DNA of 64,000 nt from Mycobacterium sp. PO1. GTDB taxonomy: Bacteria; Actinomycetota; Actinomycetes; Mycobacteriales; Mycobacteriaceae. The position numbers were made by a program, and so were the translations under genes. The notes beneath the pieces were generated by a model. It was given only the letters and a program-made list of their open reading frames with translations, had not been told where the DNA came from and did not search any database. Below, piece by piece: positions 8,053-16,586 of the stretch (its first letter is position 1; every line of letters begins with the position of its first letter). The stretch lies in the NCBI RefSeq assembly GCF_017312405.1, contig NZ_BLTG01000051.1:1-64000 (forward strand). Reading direction: 5' to 3'.

Positions 8053-9600
8053 TCAGGCCCGGAATCCGGCGGGGGGAGGGGGTAGGGGCTGATCAGGCGA
8101 GGCACCGGCGTAGACGAACCCGTCCGGACGCACCGCAACGGCAGTGGCCCGCTTCTTCTCCAGCCAGCGGATCAGCGACCCGTCGGTGTCGACGATGCTG
8201 TCCGGAGCGGGCGCCGTGCCGGCCGGGGTGACTCTGAGGGTCGGGACACCGACGGATCGCCAGTCCCGCGAATCCGCCGGCGAACCGGTGTACAGGACGG
8301 TCCAGCGGCCACCGGTGACGTCGTCGAGGCGGACGGTGTCGTTCTTCTCGTCGACCACCCACGGCTGCGGAATCAGCCACCCTTCGGCACCGTTTCCGCT
8401 GTTGGCCACCAGACCGTCGGTGCACCGGGCATCGGGCAGCCACCGATGCTCCCGCAGCCAGTCCAGGAAGTAGGGGAATCTGCTGGCGGTGCGGAAGATG
8501 TGGTTGCGTGCCGCGGCCCGGAAGCGGTTGCGCTGGATGATGATCTTGCCGGTCTTCACCGCGCGGTTGGTGACTTCTCTGACGTGCGGGAGCCGCTCGG
8601 CCGGGTAGGAGTCCAGGACCGATTCGGGCAGCTGATTCTGCAGCACCGCGCCGAGTTTCCAGCACAGGTTGGCCACGTCCCGGACGCCGGCGCACATGCC
8701 CTGGCCGATCCAGGGCGGCATGGCGTGGGCGGCGTCACCGGCCAGAAAGACCCGGCCGACCCGCCACCGGTCGGCGAATCGGACATGGTGGCTGTAGCAC
8801 GCGAAACCGAGGATCGCGACGTTCTTCTCGCTGATTCCCTGTCCGCGCAGCACTTTCCAGATCTCGGCCTCGTCGAGCAGGTCGCGTTCGTCTTCCTCGT
8901 CGCGGACCGGGAACTCCCAGCGGTGGTGGCCGAGCGGAGTCGGGCAGTCGACCGTGGGCCGCTCGGGGTTGCAGTGGAACCGCAGCCGATCGTGGCCCGG
9001 CCATTCTTCGATCACCTTGGTGTCGATGACGATCCAGCGCTCGGCGTACGTCCGGCCACTGAACCCGACGCCCAGTTGTGCGCGGATGGCGCTGGACCCG
9101 CCGTCGGCGGCGATGACGTAGGAGGCCCGCACGCGCCGGAACTTGTCGACCGTGAGGTCGGCGAGCATCAGCTCGGCATGGTCGGGCTTCTGGACCACGC
9201 GCAGGCACTCGTGCTCGAGCAGGACCGAGACGTTCGGGAAACGGTCGACGCCGGCGCGCAGCACTTTCTCCAGCGCGGGCTGATAGATGAACTGCTGCGG
9301 CGGATGTCCGTTGCCCCGCGGAGCCGGAAGCAGCTTGACGAACGGGACCCCCTGGGCGTCGACGAAGCTCGCGCCGCAACCGGGCAGCATGTCGGCGTTG
9401 AGACGGTCGGCCAATCCCACCTGCTGCCAGATGCGGAGTACCTCTTCGTCGGTGGAGATGGCGCGCGCCCGCGCATAGATGTCGGGGTCGCGTTCGACCA
9501 CGAGCACGTTGAGGCCCAGCTGGCCCAGCAGGTTGGCGGCGGTCACGCCGACCGGGCCGTAGCCGACGATCGCCACGTCGTACTTCATCGGATGAGTCAC
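8053..9600 (-). CDS. FAD-dependent aromatic monooxygenase, MhpA-like
   Basis: Class A flavoprotein hydroxylase, expected to convert a phenolic side-chain acid to its catechol with NAD(P)H and O2. It has the Rossmann motif GYGPVG near the N terminus, the DG motif AADGGSSAIR (~165) and the GD motif LAGDAAHAMPPWIGQG (~290). The C-terminal domain ends like E. coli MhpA (RWLEKK...VRPDGFVYAG). GTG 9600 is preferred because AAGGTGG lies at suitable spacing; GTG 9609 and ATG 9588 are in the same frame. It is the first gene of the leftward catabolic operon. Substrate is inferred as a hydroxyphenylpropionate-like compound and is unproven. Confidence 0.9.
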   Translation of the reverse strand: MTHPMKYDVAIVGYGPVGVTAANLLGQLGLNVLVVERDPDIYARARAISTDEEVLRIWQQVGLADRLNADMLPGCGASFVDAQGVPFVKLLPAPRGNGHPPQQFIYQPALEKVLRAGVDRFPNVSVLLEHECLRVVQKPDHAELMLADLTVDKFRRVRASYVIAADGGSSAIRAQLGVGFSGRTYAERWIVIDTKVIEEWPGHDRLRFHCNPERPTVDCPTPLGHHRWEFPVRDEEDERDLLDEAEIWKVLRGQGISEKNVAILGFACYSHHVRFADRWRVGRVFLAGDAAHAMPPWIGQGMCAGVRDVANLCWKLGAVLQNQLPESVLDSYPAERLPHVREVTNRAVKTGKIIIQRNRFRAAARNHIFRTASRFPYFLDWLREHRWLPDARCTDGLVANSGNGAEGWLIPQPWVVDEKNDTVRLDDVTGGRWTVLYTGSPADSRDWRSVGVPTLRVTPAGTAPAPDSIVDTDGSLIRWLEKKRATAVAVRPDGFVYAGASPDQPLPPPPAGFRA

Positions 9601-9624
9601 GACCGCCACCTTCGTTCGGGCTTG

Positions 9625-9648
9625 TTAATGTAGCGATCGATGCATTAA
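9625..9648. promoter_or_regulatory. Palindromic operator in the divergent catabolic promoter
   Basis: A 24-bp near-palindrome with arms TTAATG and CATTAA around a GCGATCGA core; 20 of 24 positions match the reverse complement by hand count. It lies just upstream of the monooxygenase start and 41 nt before the small ORF at 9689. The left half, TTAATGTAG-N-GATC, recurs in front of the TetR gene at 12613. It is therefore the likely TetR operator controlling both catabolic operons. Confidence 0.65.
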
Positions 9649-9688
9649 GTTACTCCGGGCGTGATCGTCAACACTTTTCGGAGGAAGC

Positions 9689-9799
9689 ATGATCAAGACC
9701 GACACCGGCTCGGACACCGAGAATCGGACACGGCCGACCCGCGGCAGGGTCCTCGACGTCGGCACCCGGCTTCCTGCCCACGGGCAGGACCACCGATGA
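9689..9799 (+). CDS. Small 36-residue ORF coupled to the hydratase gene
   Basis: ATG 9689 has a strong ribosome binding site (CGGAGGAA, 5-9 nt upstream). The frame runs 36 codons and its TGA overlaps the hydratase ATG in ATGA. The hydratase itself lacks a good Shine-Dalgarno, so this ORF may supply ribosomes to it. The peptide is polar and Arg/Asp-rich (MIKTDTGSDTENRTR start), with no membrane segment or cysteines. I do not recognise it. It may be a leader, or the remnant of an N-terminal domain. Confidence 0.5.
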   Translation: MIKTDTGSDTENRTRPTRGRVLDVGTRLPAHGQDHR

Positions 9800-10575
9800 G
9801 CGATCAACTGACGCGGGCCGCGGAGCTCCTCTTCGACGCCCACCGTCTCGCCCGCCCGGTCTCGCCGCTGACCCAGTCGTTTCCGGGTCTCACGGTCGGC
9901 GACGCCTATGCCATCCAGCGGCTGAACCTGGCGCGCCATCTGCACAGAGGTGCGGTGCAGTGCGGCCACAAGATCGGGCTGACGTCCGCCCCGATGCAGC
10001 AGTTGCTCGGCGTCGACGAGCCGGACTTCGGTTACGTCCTCGACGACATGGTGCTCGCCGACGGCGCGGCGGTGCCGACCGGCACGCTGTGCGCACCGCG
10101 CGTGGAGCCCGAGGTGGCGTTCCGGATCGGGGTGCCGCTACGGGGGCCGGGGGTGAGCGCCGCCGACGTGATGGCCGCCGCCGAGGCGGTCGCCCCCGCA
10201 CTCGAGATCGTGGACAGCCGTATCGCCGACTGGCGAATCACCCTCGCGGACACCATCGCTGACAACGCCAGCTCGGGCGCAGTGGTGCTGGGGGAATGGG
10301 TCCCGATCGCCGAGGCGCCCCGGCTGCCCGATACCACCGCCACGCTGATGGTCAACGACTCGACAGTGGACACTGGCGAGGGCGCCGCTGTCATGGGGGA
10401 TCCGGCCGAGGCTGTCGCGTGGCTGGCCAATGCCCTCGCCGCTTACGACATTGCCATCGACGCCGGCCAGTTCGTGATGTCTGGCTCGTACACCACCGCC
10501 GCGTTCGTGGTCAGCGGCGACCGCGCGTCGGCGCACCTCAGCGGACTCGGCACCGTCACGGTGGCTTTCGAGTGA
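9796..10575 (+). CDS. 2-keto-4-pentenoate hydratase (MhpD/HsaE-like)
   Basis: Adds water to 2-hydroxypenta-2,4-dienoate to form 4-hydroxy-2-oxovalerate, the step after the C-C hydrolase. The 259 residues carry the family segments GHKIGLTS, EPDFGYVLDDM, EPEVAFRIG and ADNASSGAVVLG, which contribute the metal-binding acidic residues. ATG 9796 (MSDQLTRAA) fits the family length and overlaps the small upstream ORF. The aldehyde dehydrogenase follows after 17 nt. Confidence 0.92.
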   Translation: MSDQLTRAAELLFDAHRLARPVSPLTQSFPGLTVGDAYAIQRLNLARHLHRGAVQCGHKIGLTSAPMQQLLGVDEPDFGYVLDDMVLADGAAVPTGTLCAPRVEPEVAFRIGVPLRGPGVSAADVMAAAEAVAPALEIVDSRIADWRITLADTIADNASSGAVVLGEWVPIAEAPRLPDTTATLMVNDSTVDTGEGAAVMGDPAEAVAWLANALAAYDIAIDAGQFVMSGSYTTAAFVVSGDRASAHLSGLGTVTVAFE

Positions 10576-10592
10576 GGGACGACAGCGATGCC

Positions 10593-11546
10593 ATGAGCAC
10601 ACAGAAGTATCCGGTGGCCATCATCGGGTCGGGCAACATCGGCACCGACCTGATGATCAAGGTGCTCCGCACGGACGGGCCGCTGGAGATGGCGGCGATG
10701 GTCGGCATCGACCCCGGTTCGGATGGCCTTGCCCGGGCGAAGCGCCTGGGTGTGGCGACGTCGTCGGCGGGCGTCGACGGGCTGCTGGCCATGCCGGAGT
10801 TCAACGACATCCGGCTGGTGTTCGACGCCACCTCGGCGTCGGCGCATGTCCACCACTGGAACAGGCTGCGCGACAGGGGTGTCCGTGTCCTCGATCTCAC
10901 GCCCGCGGCGGTCGGACCGTTCTGCGTGCCGGTGGTCAATCTCGACGCGCACATCGACGCGCCCAACCTGAACATGGTGACCTGCGGTGGTCAGGCCACA
11001 ATCCCGATCGTCGCCGCGGTCAGTGAGGCGGCGCCGGTGTCGTACGCCGAGATCGTGTCGTCGATCTCGGCGAAGTCCGCCGGTCCGGGCACCCGGGCCA
11101 ACCTCGACGAGTTCATCGAAACCACAGCCACCGCACTGCGAGAGGTCGGAGGAGCACAGCGGAGCAAGACGGTCATCATCCTGAACCCGGCCGACCCGCC
11201 GGTCCTGATGCGCAACACGGTCTACTGCCTGGTGGACGGCGAGTGTGATCACGCGGCCATCACAGCGGCCGTCGAGGCGATGGTGGGGCGGGTCAGGCAG
11301 TACGTGCCCGGGTACGAGCTCAGGCAGGCGGTGCAGTTCGAAACGTTCGACGTCGACGCCCCTTTGTGCATACCGGAGACGGGGAAGTTCACCGGCACCC
11401 GCATCACCGCGATGCTTCAGGTGACCGGGGCCGCGCACCACCTGCCGGCGTACGCGGGCAACCTCGACATCATGACGTCGGCCGCGCTCGCCACCGCCGA
11501 ACGCCTGGCCGAACATTCGACGACGACGATCAGAGCCGCGACATGA
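10593..11546 (+). CDS. Acylating acetaldehyde dehydrogenase (MhpF/HsaG-like)
   Basis: Converts acetaldehyde or propionaldehyde with CoA and NAD+ to the acyl-CoA, receiving the aldehyde by channelling from the partner aldolase. The 317 residues have the NAD-binding IIGSGNIGTDL (10-20) and catalytic Cys131 in NMVTCGGQATIP. ATG 10593 is chosen because it gives the conserved KYPVAIIGSGNIG start at family length. The stop overlaps the aldolase ATG in ATGA, as expected for a two-enzyme complex made in equal amounts. Confidence 0.94.
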   Translation: MSTQKYPVAIIGSGNIGTDLMIKVLRTDGPLEMAAMVGIDPGSDGLARAKRLGVATSSAGVDGLLAMPEFNDIRLVFDATSASAHVHHWNRLRDRGVRVLDLTPAAVGPFCVPVVNLDAHIDAPNLNMVTCGGQATIPIVAAVSEAAPVSYAEIVSSISAKSAGPGTRANLDEFIETTATALREVGGAQRSKTVIILNPADPPVLMRNTVYCLVDGECDHAAITAAVEAMVGRVRQYVPGYELRQAVQFETFDVDAPLCIPETGKFTGTRITAMLQVTGAAHHLPAYAGNLDIMTSAALATAERLAEHSTTTIRAAT

Positions 11547-12556
11547 CCGAGCGGCTCTACGTCAGCGACGTCACGCTGCGTGACGGGATGCACGCGGTGC
11601 GCCATCAGTACAGCCTGCGGCAGGCCACCGCGATCGCAGCGGCGCTGGACGCGGCGGGCGTCGACTCCATCGAAGTCGCGCACGGCGACGGGCTGGCCGG
11701 CTCCAGTTGCATCTATGGCTTCGGCGCGCACACCGATCTCGAGTGGATCGAAGCCGTCGCGGGCGTGGTGCGCAGCGCGAAGGTCGCGACGCTCGTGCTG
11801 CCGGGCATCGCGACGATCCGTGACCTCGCCGCGGCGCACCGCGCGGGCGCCACCGTGGCCCGCGTCGCGACGCACTGCACCGAGGCCGACATCTCGGCCC
11901 GCCACCTCGCTGCCGCACGCGAGATGGACATGGACACTGTCGGTTTCCTGATGATGAGCCACATGACGAGCCCGGTTCACCTCGCCGAGCAGGCTCGATT
12001 GATGGAGCGTTACGGCGCCGGCTGCGTCTATGTCGTGGACTCCGGCGGCGCCATGACGATGCGCGACGTCGCCGAGCGGGTCGACGCGGTCCGTCAAACC
12101 CTCGACGGCGCAACAGAAATCGGCATCCATGCACATCACAATCTGTCATTGGGCGTGGCCAACTCCATCGTGGCGGTCGAGCGTGGAGCTCGGCGAGTGG
12201 ACGCCTCTCTCGCCGGCATGGGTGCCGGTGCCGGAAACGCTCCGCTGGAGGTCTTCGTCGCCGCCGCGACCCGGATGGGCTGGCAACACGGGTGCGACCT
12301 GCATGCCCTCGAAGACGCCGCCGACGACCTGGTTCGGCCGCTGCAGGAACGCCCGGTCCGCGTCGACCGCGAGACGCTCACCCTGGGTTACGCCGGGGTG
12401 TACTCGAGCTTCCTGCGCCACGCCGAGGCGGCCGCGGAGCGCTTCGGCGTCGACGCCCGAACGCTGCTCGAGGAGGCGGGTCGCCGGGGGCTCGTCGGCG
12501 GCCAAGAAGACATCCTCGTCGAGATCGCCCTGGAGCTCACCGACGCGCCCGTGTGA
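11543..12556 (+). CDS. 4-hydroxy-2-oxovalerate aldolase (MhpE/HsaF-like)
   Basis: Mn-dependent class II aldolase that cleaves 4-hydroxy-2-oxovalerate to pyruvate and acetaldehyde. The 337 residues form a DRE-TIM barrel: TLRDGMHAV (Arg13, Asp14, His17), metal histidines in GIHAHHN (His196/His198), and the C-terminal dimerisation and channel region. It overlaps the dehydrogenase gene by 4 nt. It completes the pathway from catechol to pyruvate plus acyl-CoA. Confidence 0.94.
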   Translation: MTERLYVSDVTLRDGMHAVRHQYSLRQATAIAAALDAAGVDSIEVAHGDGLAGSSCIYGFGAHTDLEWIEAVAGVVRSAKVATLVLPGIATIRDLAAAHRAGATVARVATHCTEADISARHLAAAREMDMDTVGFLMMSHMTSPVHLAEQARLMERYGAGCVYVVDSGGAMTMRDVAERVDAVRQTLDGATEIGIHAHHNLSLGVANSIVAVERGARRVDASLAGMGAGAGNAPLEVFVAAATRMGWQHGCDLHALEDAADDLVRPLQERPVRVDRETLTLGYAGVYSSFLRHAEAAAERFGVDARTLLEEAGRRGLVGGQEDILVEIALELTDAPV

Positions 12557-12612
12557 GTGCGCGTCGCACGGCAGTCGGGCGAGTCACAGCGATCGGCCGT
12601 CCGTCAGGTCCA

Positions 12613-12636
12613 TTAATGTAGTGATCTCTACAGTGA
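12613..12636. promoter_or_regulatory. Operator upstream of the TetR gene
   Basis: TTAATGTAGTGATC followed by TCTACAGTGA; the core TGTAG-N-GATC-N-CTACA is palindromic. The first 14 bases match the operator at 9625 with one difference (T for C). It lies 40 nt before the TetR GTG, where autoregulation would be expected. Confidence 0.65.
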
Positions 12637-12676
12637 GCCGAGAACCACTGATCGGCAGCATCGGCGAGGAGACCGC

Positions 12677-13327
12677 GTGACCGACACTCACCCGGAGAAG
12701 CCGTCCGCCAAGCGCGCACGCCGAACCCGCGTCAACGGCGAGCAATCGCGCGAACGCATCCTCGACGCCGCGACCGAAGTCGCCGCCGAGCGGGGTTACG
12801 ACGGCACCACGATCTCACTGGTGAGCAAGAAGAGCGGGCTGCCGCCCACCTCGATCTACTGGCATTTCGCCGACAAGGACGACTTGATCGCGGCCGTCAT
12901 CGAGCGCAGCTTCGCGCGCTGGCTGGCCGCACTGGACCTGCCCGGTGGCGAAGAGATCACCGGGCGGGTGCGGGAGCTGGGGCCGCAGGTGGCCAACGCT
13001 CTGCTGGACGCGCCGGACTTCCTGCGTCTGGGGCTGATGCTGGCGCTGGAACACCGGCCGGTCGAGCCGCGCGCACGAGAGATGTTCCTGCAGGTCCGCG
13101 CGGACGCCTCGCGCCGCTTCGAAGGCATCGTCCGCGAGTTGGCGCCCGAGCTCGACGAGGAGCAGACACAGCTGATCGCCACCTACGCGATCGCGGGCGC
13201 CGACGGGCTGTTCATCGCCAGGGAGGTCGGCGGGGACTCGGTGGACCTGATCAGGCTTTTCGAGCTGCATGCCCGCGTGGTCTTCGAAGTCGCCCACACG
13301 TTGGTGACGTCCGCGGGACAGTCGTAG
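12677..13327 (+). CDS. TetR-family regulator, probable controller of the catabolic operons
   Basis: A 216-residue regulator: Arg/Lys-rich tail (~10-20), N-terminal helix-turn-helix (~25-72, TTISLVSKKSGLPPTSIYWHFADKDDL) and a helical ligand domain with a TetR_C-type C terminus. GTG 12677 follows GCGAGGAGA. It lies just downstream of the aldolase in the same direction but has its own promoter region with an operator. The shared palindrome at 9625 suggests it represses both operons and responds to a pathway compound. The effector is unknown. Confidence 0.9.
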   Translation: MTDTHPEKPSAKRARRTRVNGEQSRERILDAATEVAAERGYDGTTISLVSKKSGLPPTSIYWHFADKDDLIAAVIERSFARWLAALDLPGGEEITGRVRELGPQVANALLDAPDFLRLGLMLALEHRPVEPRAREMFLQVRADASRRFEGIVRELAPELDEEQTQLIATYAIAGADGLFIAREVGGDSVDLIRLFELHARVVFEVAHTLVTSAGQS

Positions 13328-13444
13328 GGCGATACCGCGGGACCGTCGTTGCCGATTGCGCGTGCGAAGACGGGTCTGCCTGGCCGACACTGGTCCTGCC
13401 GCGCGGTACAGCCCATCGGCGGCCAGCCCACCGAAAGGTCAGTG

Positions 13445-13882
13445 ATGGACATCCACGACGTGCAGATTCCGCGCAAAACCGTGCTCGCCGGCTTCGGCGC
13501 GGGGGCCGCGGCGGTGACGCTGGCGGCCTGCTCGAGCGGAGACTCCGCGCCCGACCCCGACGCCGGGGCGGACGCCAGCCCGGGTGGTGATGCCTCGGCC
13601 GCGCCGGAGGCGCTCACCTCGACCGCCGACGTTCCCGTCGGGTCCGGGGTGATCGTCGGCGATGTCGTCGTGACCCAGCCCGTCGCAGGGGATTACCAGG
13701 CCTTTTCGGCGGTCTGCACGCATTCGGGCTGTCTGATCAACCAGGTCGCCGACGGCACCATCAACTGTCCATGTCACGGCAGCAAGTTCAGTCTCGACGG
13801 CCAGGTGGTCAACGGGCCGGCAGCCCGGCCGCTCACTCCGGTGTCGGTCGAGGTGCAGGGGAATTCGATCGTCCTGACCTGA
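13445..13882 (+). CDS. Rieske [2Fe-2S] lipoprotein
   Basis: A 145-residue exported protein. The signal peptide has a single Arg-Lys pair and ends at a lipobox (LAAC, Cys29), followed by an Ala/Asp/Pro-rich linker (~30-58). The Rieske domain has cluster ligands Cys91 and His93 (CTHSGC) and Cys108 and His111 (CPCHGS), with Cys96 and Cys110 placed for the usual disulfide. The fold ends with RPLTPVSVEVQGNSIVLT. It is not fused to a dioxygenase or cytochrome complex. A role as an envelope electron carrier is likely from the domain; its partner is not evident. GAAAGG precedes ATG 13445. Confidence 0.88.
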   Translation: MDIHDVQIPRKTVLAGFGAGAAAVTLAACSSGDSAPDPDAGADASPGGDASAAPEALTSTADVPVGSGVIVGDVVVTQPVAGDYQAFSAVCTHSGCLINQVADGTINCPCHGSKFSLDGQVVNGPAARPLTPVSVEVQGNSIVLT

Positions 13883-13932
13883 CGGCGCGTCACGTGCGCG
13901 GCTGACACGGGTGCGAACGCCACGGGTGCCCG

Positions 13933-14673
13933 TCACGTCCTGGGCGGCCACACCGGGGCGCCCAGCTCGCGCGACACGGTGCGTGCGGTGTCCCGCAACG
14001 CGTCGACCGCCTCGGTCGGCAGCGGCCAGCGGCCGGCGGGCACCACCAGGCTGATCGCGCCGGCCGGCTGTTCGGTGGTGTCGAAAACCGTTGCCGCCAG
14101 AGCGCATTCCCCGAGAATCGCTTCCTCGACTTCGCTGGCGATGCCGGTGGCACGGACCTCGACCAGCTGCTCGGCCAACGTCGCCGGGTCGGTGATGGTG
14201 TCACCGGTCATGCTGCGCAACGGCCCGGTCAGCGCTTCGGGGGAGAACGCCAGCAACGCCTTCCCCAGTGCGCTGGCATGGGCGGGAATGACGATGCCGA
14301 CCTCCGGCATCTGACGGGTCCCGTCAGGCCGGGGCTCGTGGGCCACCACCACCACCTCATCGCGCAGCAGCACCGCGGTGCGCACCGCGCAGCCGGTGCG
14401 CCGGGCCAGTCCCTCGGCCCAGATCGCCACCCGCGATCGCAGTTCCAGCGTGTCGAGGTAGACGTTGCCGAGTCGCAGCGTCGCCGGGCCCAACCGGTAA
14501 CGGCCGGAGTCGGCTTCCTGCTGGACCATGCCGTGGGCCAACAACGTGCGCACCAGGCCGTGCACGGTGGATGGAGCCAGGTCGATGGCGGCGGAGATCT
14601 CGCCGAGGCTCATCCGGCGACCGCCGCCGAGAACGGCCAGGATGCGCAACGCGCGGTCCACCGCCTGGATCAT
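13933..14673 (-). CDS. IclR-family regulator of the glycerol/dihydroxyacetone genes
   Basis: The 246 residues have an N-terminal winged helix (~5-65, MSLGEISAAIDLAPSTVHGLVRTL) and a C-terminal IclR effector domain (~80-245, HASALGKALLAF and ILGECALAATVFD). ATG 14673 (MIQAVDRALRIL) is the normal family start and follows GGAGGGG. It is divergent from glpF across a 135-bp gap containing overlapping palindromes. It probably responds to glycerol, dihydroxyacetone or a phosphorylated derivative; this is inferred from position. Confidence 0.9.
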   Translation of the reverse strand: MIQAVDRALRILAVLGGGRRMSLGEISAAIDLAPSTVHGLVRTLLAHGMVQQEADSGRYRLGPATLRLGNVYLDTLELRSRVAIWAEGLARRTGCAVRTAVLLRDEVVVVAHEPRPDGTRQMPEVGIVIPAHASALGKALLAFSPEALTGPLRSMTGDTITDPATLAEQLVEVRATGIASEVEEAILGECALAATVFDTTEQPAGAISLVVPAGRWPLPTEAVDALRDTARTVSRELGAPVWPPRT

Positions 14674-14740
14674 CAGCGCGCCACCCCTCCCACAACCACC
14701 CTTGTGTCCACCGAAGCATAGGCGTATGGTCCAGATCACA

Positions 14741-14761
14741 TTCGATAATGTCGAATGACAT
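14741..14761. promoter_or_regulatory. Overlapping palindromes between iclR and glpF
   Basis: TTCGA-TAATG-TCGAA (14741-14755) overlaps ATGTC-GAAT-GACAT (14748-14761), and further TCGA words follow to 14775. The stacked half-sites sit midway between the divergent starts and are the best candidate for IclR binding. Confidence 0.55.
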
Positions 14762-14808
14762 ACGAGATAGTCGAGCAGCACTCAGTTCAGACTCAACGGA
14801 GAGCAAGC

Positions 14809-15570
14809 ATGGACGAGCCATCCCTCACCCAGAAACTGGCCGCCGAAGCGCTCGGTACCGCCTTCCTGGTGTTCATCGGAGTGGGGTCGGTGCCGGCGAC
14901 GATCATCGTCAACGGCGACGCCCCGTTCACGATGGCCGACCTGGGCATGATCTCCTTCGCGTTCGCCACCGTGGTGGTGGCGACCGTCTACGCGCTGGGC
15001 CACATCAGCGGCAACCACATCAACCCGGCCGTCACGGTGGGCCTCGCCGTCACGGGCAAGTTCCCCTGGTCGCGGGTGCCCGCCTACCTCACCGCCCAGG
15101 TGGTCGGCGCCATCGCCGGCGCCGCGGCGATCATCGGCGTGCTGGGTCTGGCTGCGCGTGACGCCGGCCTCGGCGTCGCCACCTACGCTCCCGAAATCAG
15201 CCCAGCTCAGGCCTTCTTCGCCGAGTTCATCGGTACGTTCATTCTTGTGTTCACCGTGTTCGGCGTGATCCACCGCAAGGCCTCGGTCGGGTTCGCGGGC
15301 GTCGCGATCGGCCTCGTGGTGTTCGCCGCGATCATCCCCGTGGCGCCCACCACCGGTGCGTCGATCAATCCGGCCCGCACCCTCGGCCCGATGCTGGTGC
15401 AGCAGCTCGCCGGCGGCACCGTGCAGTGGAACCAGCTGCCCGTCTACCTCAGCGCCGAACTGCTCGCCGGCGTGCTTGCTGCCCTGGCCTACGTCGCAAT
15501 TTCCCGCACCCGCGCCGACACTGCACCGGCAGCAGTGCCCGAACCCGCCGCCACACCCACCCCCGCCTGA
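14809..15570 (+). CDS. glpF: MIP-family channel (glycerol/dihydroxyacetone facilitator)
   Basis: A 253-residue inner-membrane channel with six predicted helices and two half-helices. The first NPA box is in GNHINPAVT (Asn72), the second in GASINPART (Asn187). The second box is followed by Arg-Thr, not the Arg-Asp of E. coli GlpF, so selectivity cannot be read from it. The context (DhaKLM downstream, 17 nt gap) argues for glycerol or dihydroxyacetone uptake. The C-terminal tail is Pro/Ala-rich. ATG 14809 follows GGAGA. First gene of the likely glpF-dhaK-dhaL-dhaM operon. Confidence 0.88.
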   Translation: MDEPSLTQKLAAEALGTAFLVFIGVGSVPATIIVNGDAPFTMADLGMISFAFATVVVATVYALGHISGNHINPAVTVGLAVTGKFPWSRVPAYLTAQVVGAIAGAAAIIGVLGLAARDAGLGVATYAPEISPAQAFFAEFIGTFILVFTVFGVIHRKASVGFAGVAIGLVVFAAIIPVAPTTGASINPARTLGPMLVQQLAGGTVQWNQLPVYLSAELLAGVLAALAYVAISRTRADTAPAAVPEPAATPTPA

Positions 15571-15587
15571 CCTCGAGGAGCCACACC

Positions 15588-16586
15588 ATGAAGAAGCTGA
15601 TCAACGACCCGGCCGACGTCGTCGCCGAGGCCCTGCGCGGAATCGCCATCGCCCACCCCGAACTGCGCGTCGACCACGCCCACCGCATCGTCTACCGCGG
15701 CGACGCCCCCGTTTCGGGAAAGGTGGGCCTGATCTCCGGTGGCGGCTCCGGGCACGAACCGCTGCACGGCGGCTTCGTCGGCCCCGGAATGCTCGACGCC
15801 GCCTGTGCCGGTGAGGTTTTCACCTCACCAGTACCCGACCAGATGCTCGAAGCAACCCGCGGCGTCAACGGCGGCGCCGGCGTGGTGCACATCGTCAAGA
15901 ACTACACCGGTGACGTGATGAACTTCGAGATGGCCGCGGAACTGGCCATGGCCGAGGACATCCCGGTGGAGTCGGTGATCGTCGACGACGACGTCGCCGT
16001 GCAGGACAGCACCTTCACCGCCGGGCGACGCGGAGTCGGCGCTACGGTACTGGTGGAGAAGCTGGCCGGCGCCGCCGCCGACCAGGGCCGCCCGCTGGCC
16101 GATGTGGCCGACGTCGCGCGTCGCGTCAACGCCGCCTCCCGCAGCATGGGCGTGGCGCTCACCTCGTGCATCGTGCCCGCCGTCGGACACCCCACGTTCG
16201 AATTATCCGACTCGGAAATGGAAGTGGGCATCGGAATCCACGGCGAACCGGGCCGCGAACGCATGCCGATCCGGCCCGCCCGTGAAGTCGCCGAACTGAT
16301 CTGCGAACCGATCCTCGCCGACCTCGACTTCGCCGGCCCGGACGGCGCCATCGTGTTCGTCAACGGCATGGGCGCCACGCCGCTGCTCGAGCTCTACGTG
16401 ATGTACGCCGAAGTGGCTGCCATCCTGGAGAAGTCGGGCGTGCAGATCGCCCGCTCGCTGGTCGGCCCGTTCATCACCAGCCTGGACATGGCCGGATGTT
16501 CGGTGACGCTGCTGCGTGCCGACGACGACCTGCTGAGGTTGTGGGACCACCCGGTGAACACACCGGCACTGCGGAAGGGCTGCTGA
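15588..16586 (+). CDS. dhaK: PEP-dependent dihydroxyacetone kinase, substrate-binding subunit DhaK
   Basis: Binds dihydroxyacetone covalently as a hemiaminal on a histidine and presents it to DhaL-ADP. The 332 residues match the family. The glycine-rich loop ISGGGSGHEPLHGGFVGPG (49-67) and the reactive His218 in GIGIHGEPG are intact. ATG 15588 follows CGAGGAG. The stop is directly followed by the dhaL ATG. Product dihydroxyacetone phosphate enters glycolysis. Confidence 0.95.
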   Translation: MKKLINDPADVVAEALRGIAIAHPELRVDHAHRIVYRGDAPVSGKVGLISGGGSGHEPLHGGFVGPGMLDAACAGEVFTSPVPDQMLEATRGVNGGAGVVHIVKNYTGDVMNFEMAAELAMAEDIPVESVIVDDDVAVQDSTFTAGRRGVGATVLVEKLAGAAADQGRPLADVADVARRVNAASRSMGVALTSCIVPAVGHPTFELSDSEMEVGIGIHGEPGRERMPIRPAREVAELICEPILADLDFAGPDGAIVFVNGMGATPLLELYVMYAEVAAILEKSGVQIARSLVGPFITSLDMAGCSVTLLRADDDLLRLWDHPVNTPALRKGC

